Made by a program: the position numbers and the translations under genes | In this document: piece after piece, positions 5,525 to 5,896 of the stretch | How the letters are laid out: every line of letters begins with the position of its first letter | How positions within the stretch are numbered: the stretch's first letter is position 1 | Source: Candidatus Kaiserbacteria bacterium | GTDB taxonomy: Bacteria > Patescibacteriota > Minisyncoccia > Phycocordibacterales > Phycocordibacteraceae | Length of the DNA stretch: 5,896 bases | Reading direction: 5' to 3' | Assembly: GCA_003229135.1 (NCBI GenBank) | Contig: QIHV01000045.1 | Span: 1-5,896, forward strand | The notes under the pieces: generated by a model | Database searches by the model: none | Told to the model about the DNA's origin: nothing | What the model saw: the letters and a program-made list of their open reading frames with translations, nothing else

Positions 5525-5893
5525 ATGAAAAATTTTAAGAAAACAAGTAATTTTAATAAAAAAGTATCAAGTACTCGCGCAAGCTTTGCTAAAAGAAAAG
5601 GGCATCTTACGTCTGGTAACCACGCTTTTGGTACTTCAACTGAAAAATATCTAGCAATCTGTAACGAATGTCATAAAGAATGTGAAGTACCATTCCGTCC
5701 AAACGGCAAAAAACCCGTGTATTGCAGCGACTGCTTTGATGGAAAAACAAATATTCACACTACAAATTTTAAAAATGAAAAACAGGGGCAAGATAATCTA
5801 AAAAGACAATTTACTATTTTAAATACTAAGCTCGATAAACTAATTGAAGTTATTGAAACTCAGAATCGTCTTTTGTCTAAAGCCAAAAAATAG
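5525..5893 (+). CDS. Small zinc-ribbon protein of the CxxC-x17-CxxC type, function unknown
   Basis: This complete 122-residue protein has no known activity. Residues 1-35 are strongly basic (Lys, Arg) and look disordered, as in nucleic-acid-binding tails. Cys46-x2-Cys49 and Cys67-x2-Cys70 are separated by exactly 17 residues and form a predicted zinc ribbon (ICNEC...YCSDC); a fifth Cys53 is extra. This spacing defines a small-protein family (the CxxC-x17-CxxC domain) that I recall as abundant in Patescibacteria and some archaea. Residues about 90-119 have hydrophobic heptad-like spacing (FTILNTKLDKLIEVIETQNRLL) and probably form a coiled coil that could dimerise. A role in RNA or DNA binding is inferred from charge and zinc motif only. 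The gene stands alone after tRNA-Gln, is more AT-rich than the operon, and has no Shine-Dalgarno sequence; its TACAAT box predicts a near-leaderless mRNA. The stop TAG at 5891-5893 lies at the window edge. Confidence 0.85.
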   Translation: MKNFKKTSNFNKKVSSTRASFAKRKGHLTSGNHAFGTSTEKYLAICNECHKECEVPFRPNGKKPVYCSDCFDGKTNIHTTNFKNEKQGQDNLKRQFTILNTKLDKLIEVIETQNRLLSKAKK

Positions 5894-5896
5894 TAA

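Noticed and set aside
1..5896. CRISPR array, insertion sequence, toxin-antitoxin or defence system
   Set aside because: There are no regularly spaced direct repeats, transposase motifs or terminal inverted repeats around a gene, and all coding sequence is accounted for by housekeeping and transport genes plus one zinc-ribbon protein.

Overview
The window looks like a piece of a small-genome bacterial chromosome, most likely from the Candidate Phyla Radiation (Patescibacteria, Parcubacteria-like). This placement is an inference. It rests on moderately AT-rich DNA, genes packed 1 to 11 bases apart, starts without Shine-Dalgarno sequences, a divergent CTP synthase, and a small CxxC-x17-CxxC zinc-binding protein of a type I recall as common in that group. 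UGA is used as a stop (RF2 is encoded; two genes end in TGA), which argues against the UGA-to-Gly recoded lineages Gracilibacteria and Absconditabacteria.

Layout: (1) 1-161 is the 3' end of prfB (peptide chain release factor 2). (2) 162-329 is a non-coding gap holding two hairpins and, at its right end, a near-consensus sigma70-type promoter (TTGAAC, 17 bp, TACAAT) whose predicted start point falls almost on the ftsE ATG. (3) 330-5178 is a five-gene, same-strand cluster that reads as one operon: ftsE, ftsX, pyrG, an ABC-2-type export ATPase and its six-helix permease. Spacings are 2, 1, 11 and 2 bases. (4) 5176-5225 is a 14-nt tandem repeat running into a perfect 36-bp palindrome that closes the operon. 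(5) 5283-5353 is a tRNA-Gln(CUG) with its own promoter. (6) 5354-5524 is AT-rich non-coding DNA with short ATATCAG repeats, a small palindrome and a -10 box. (7) 5525-5893 is a complete 122-residue zinc-ribbon protein with a basic N-terminus and a C-terminal coiled coil.

How the genes work together: FtsE and FtsX form the membrane complex that couples ATP hydrolysis to peptidoglycan hydrolase activation at division, and prfB just upstream of ftsEX is a familiar bacterial order. PyrG supplies CTP for nucleic acid and phospholipid synthesis. The second ABC pair is a DrrAB/NodIJ-like exporter of unknown substrate. Combining them in one transcript suggests a growth and envelope housekeeping unit.

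I found no clear new multi-gene system. The points most worth a second look are the leaderless or near-leaderless promoter spacing, substitutions at the allosteric sites of PyrG (the lid L11 Arg is Ser; the CTP-binding Asp-Ile-Glu is Asp-Phe-Gln), and the U-tract-less palindrome after the operon.
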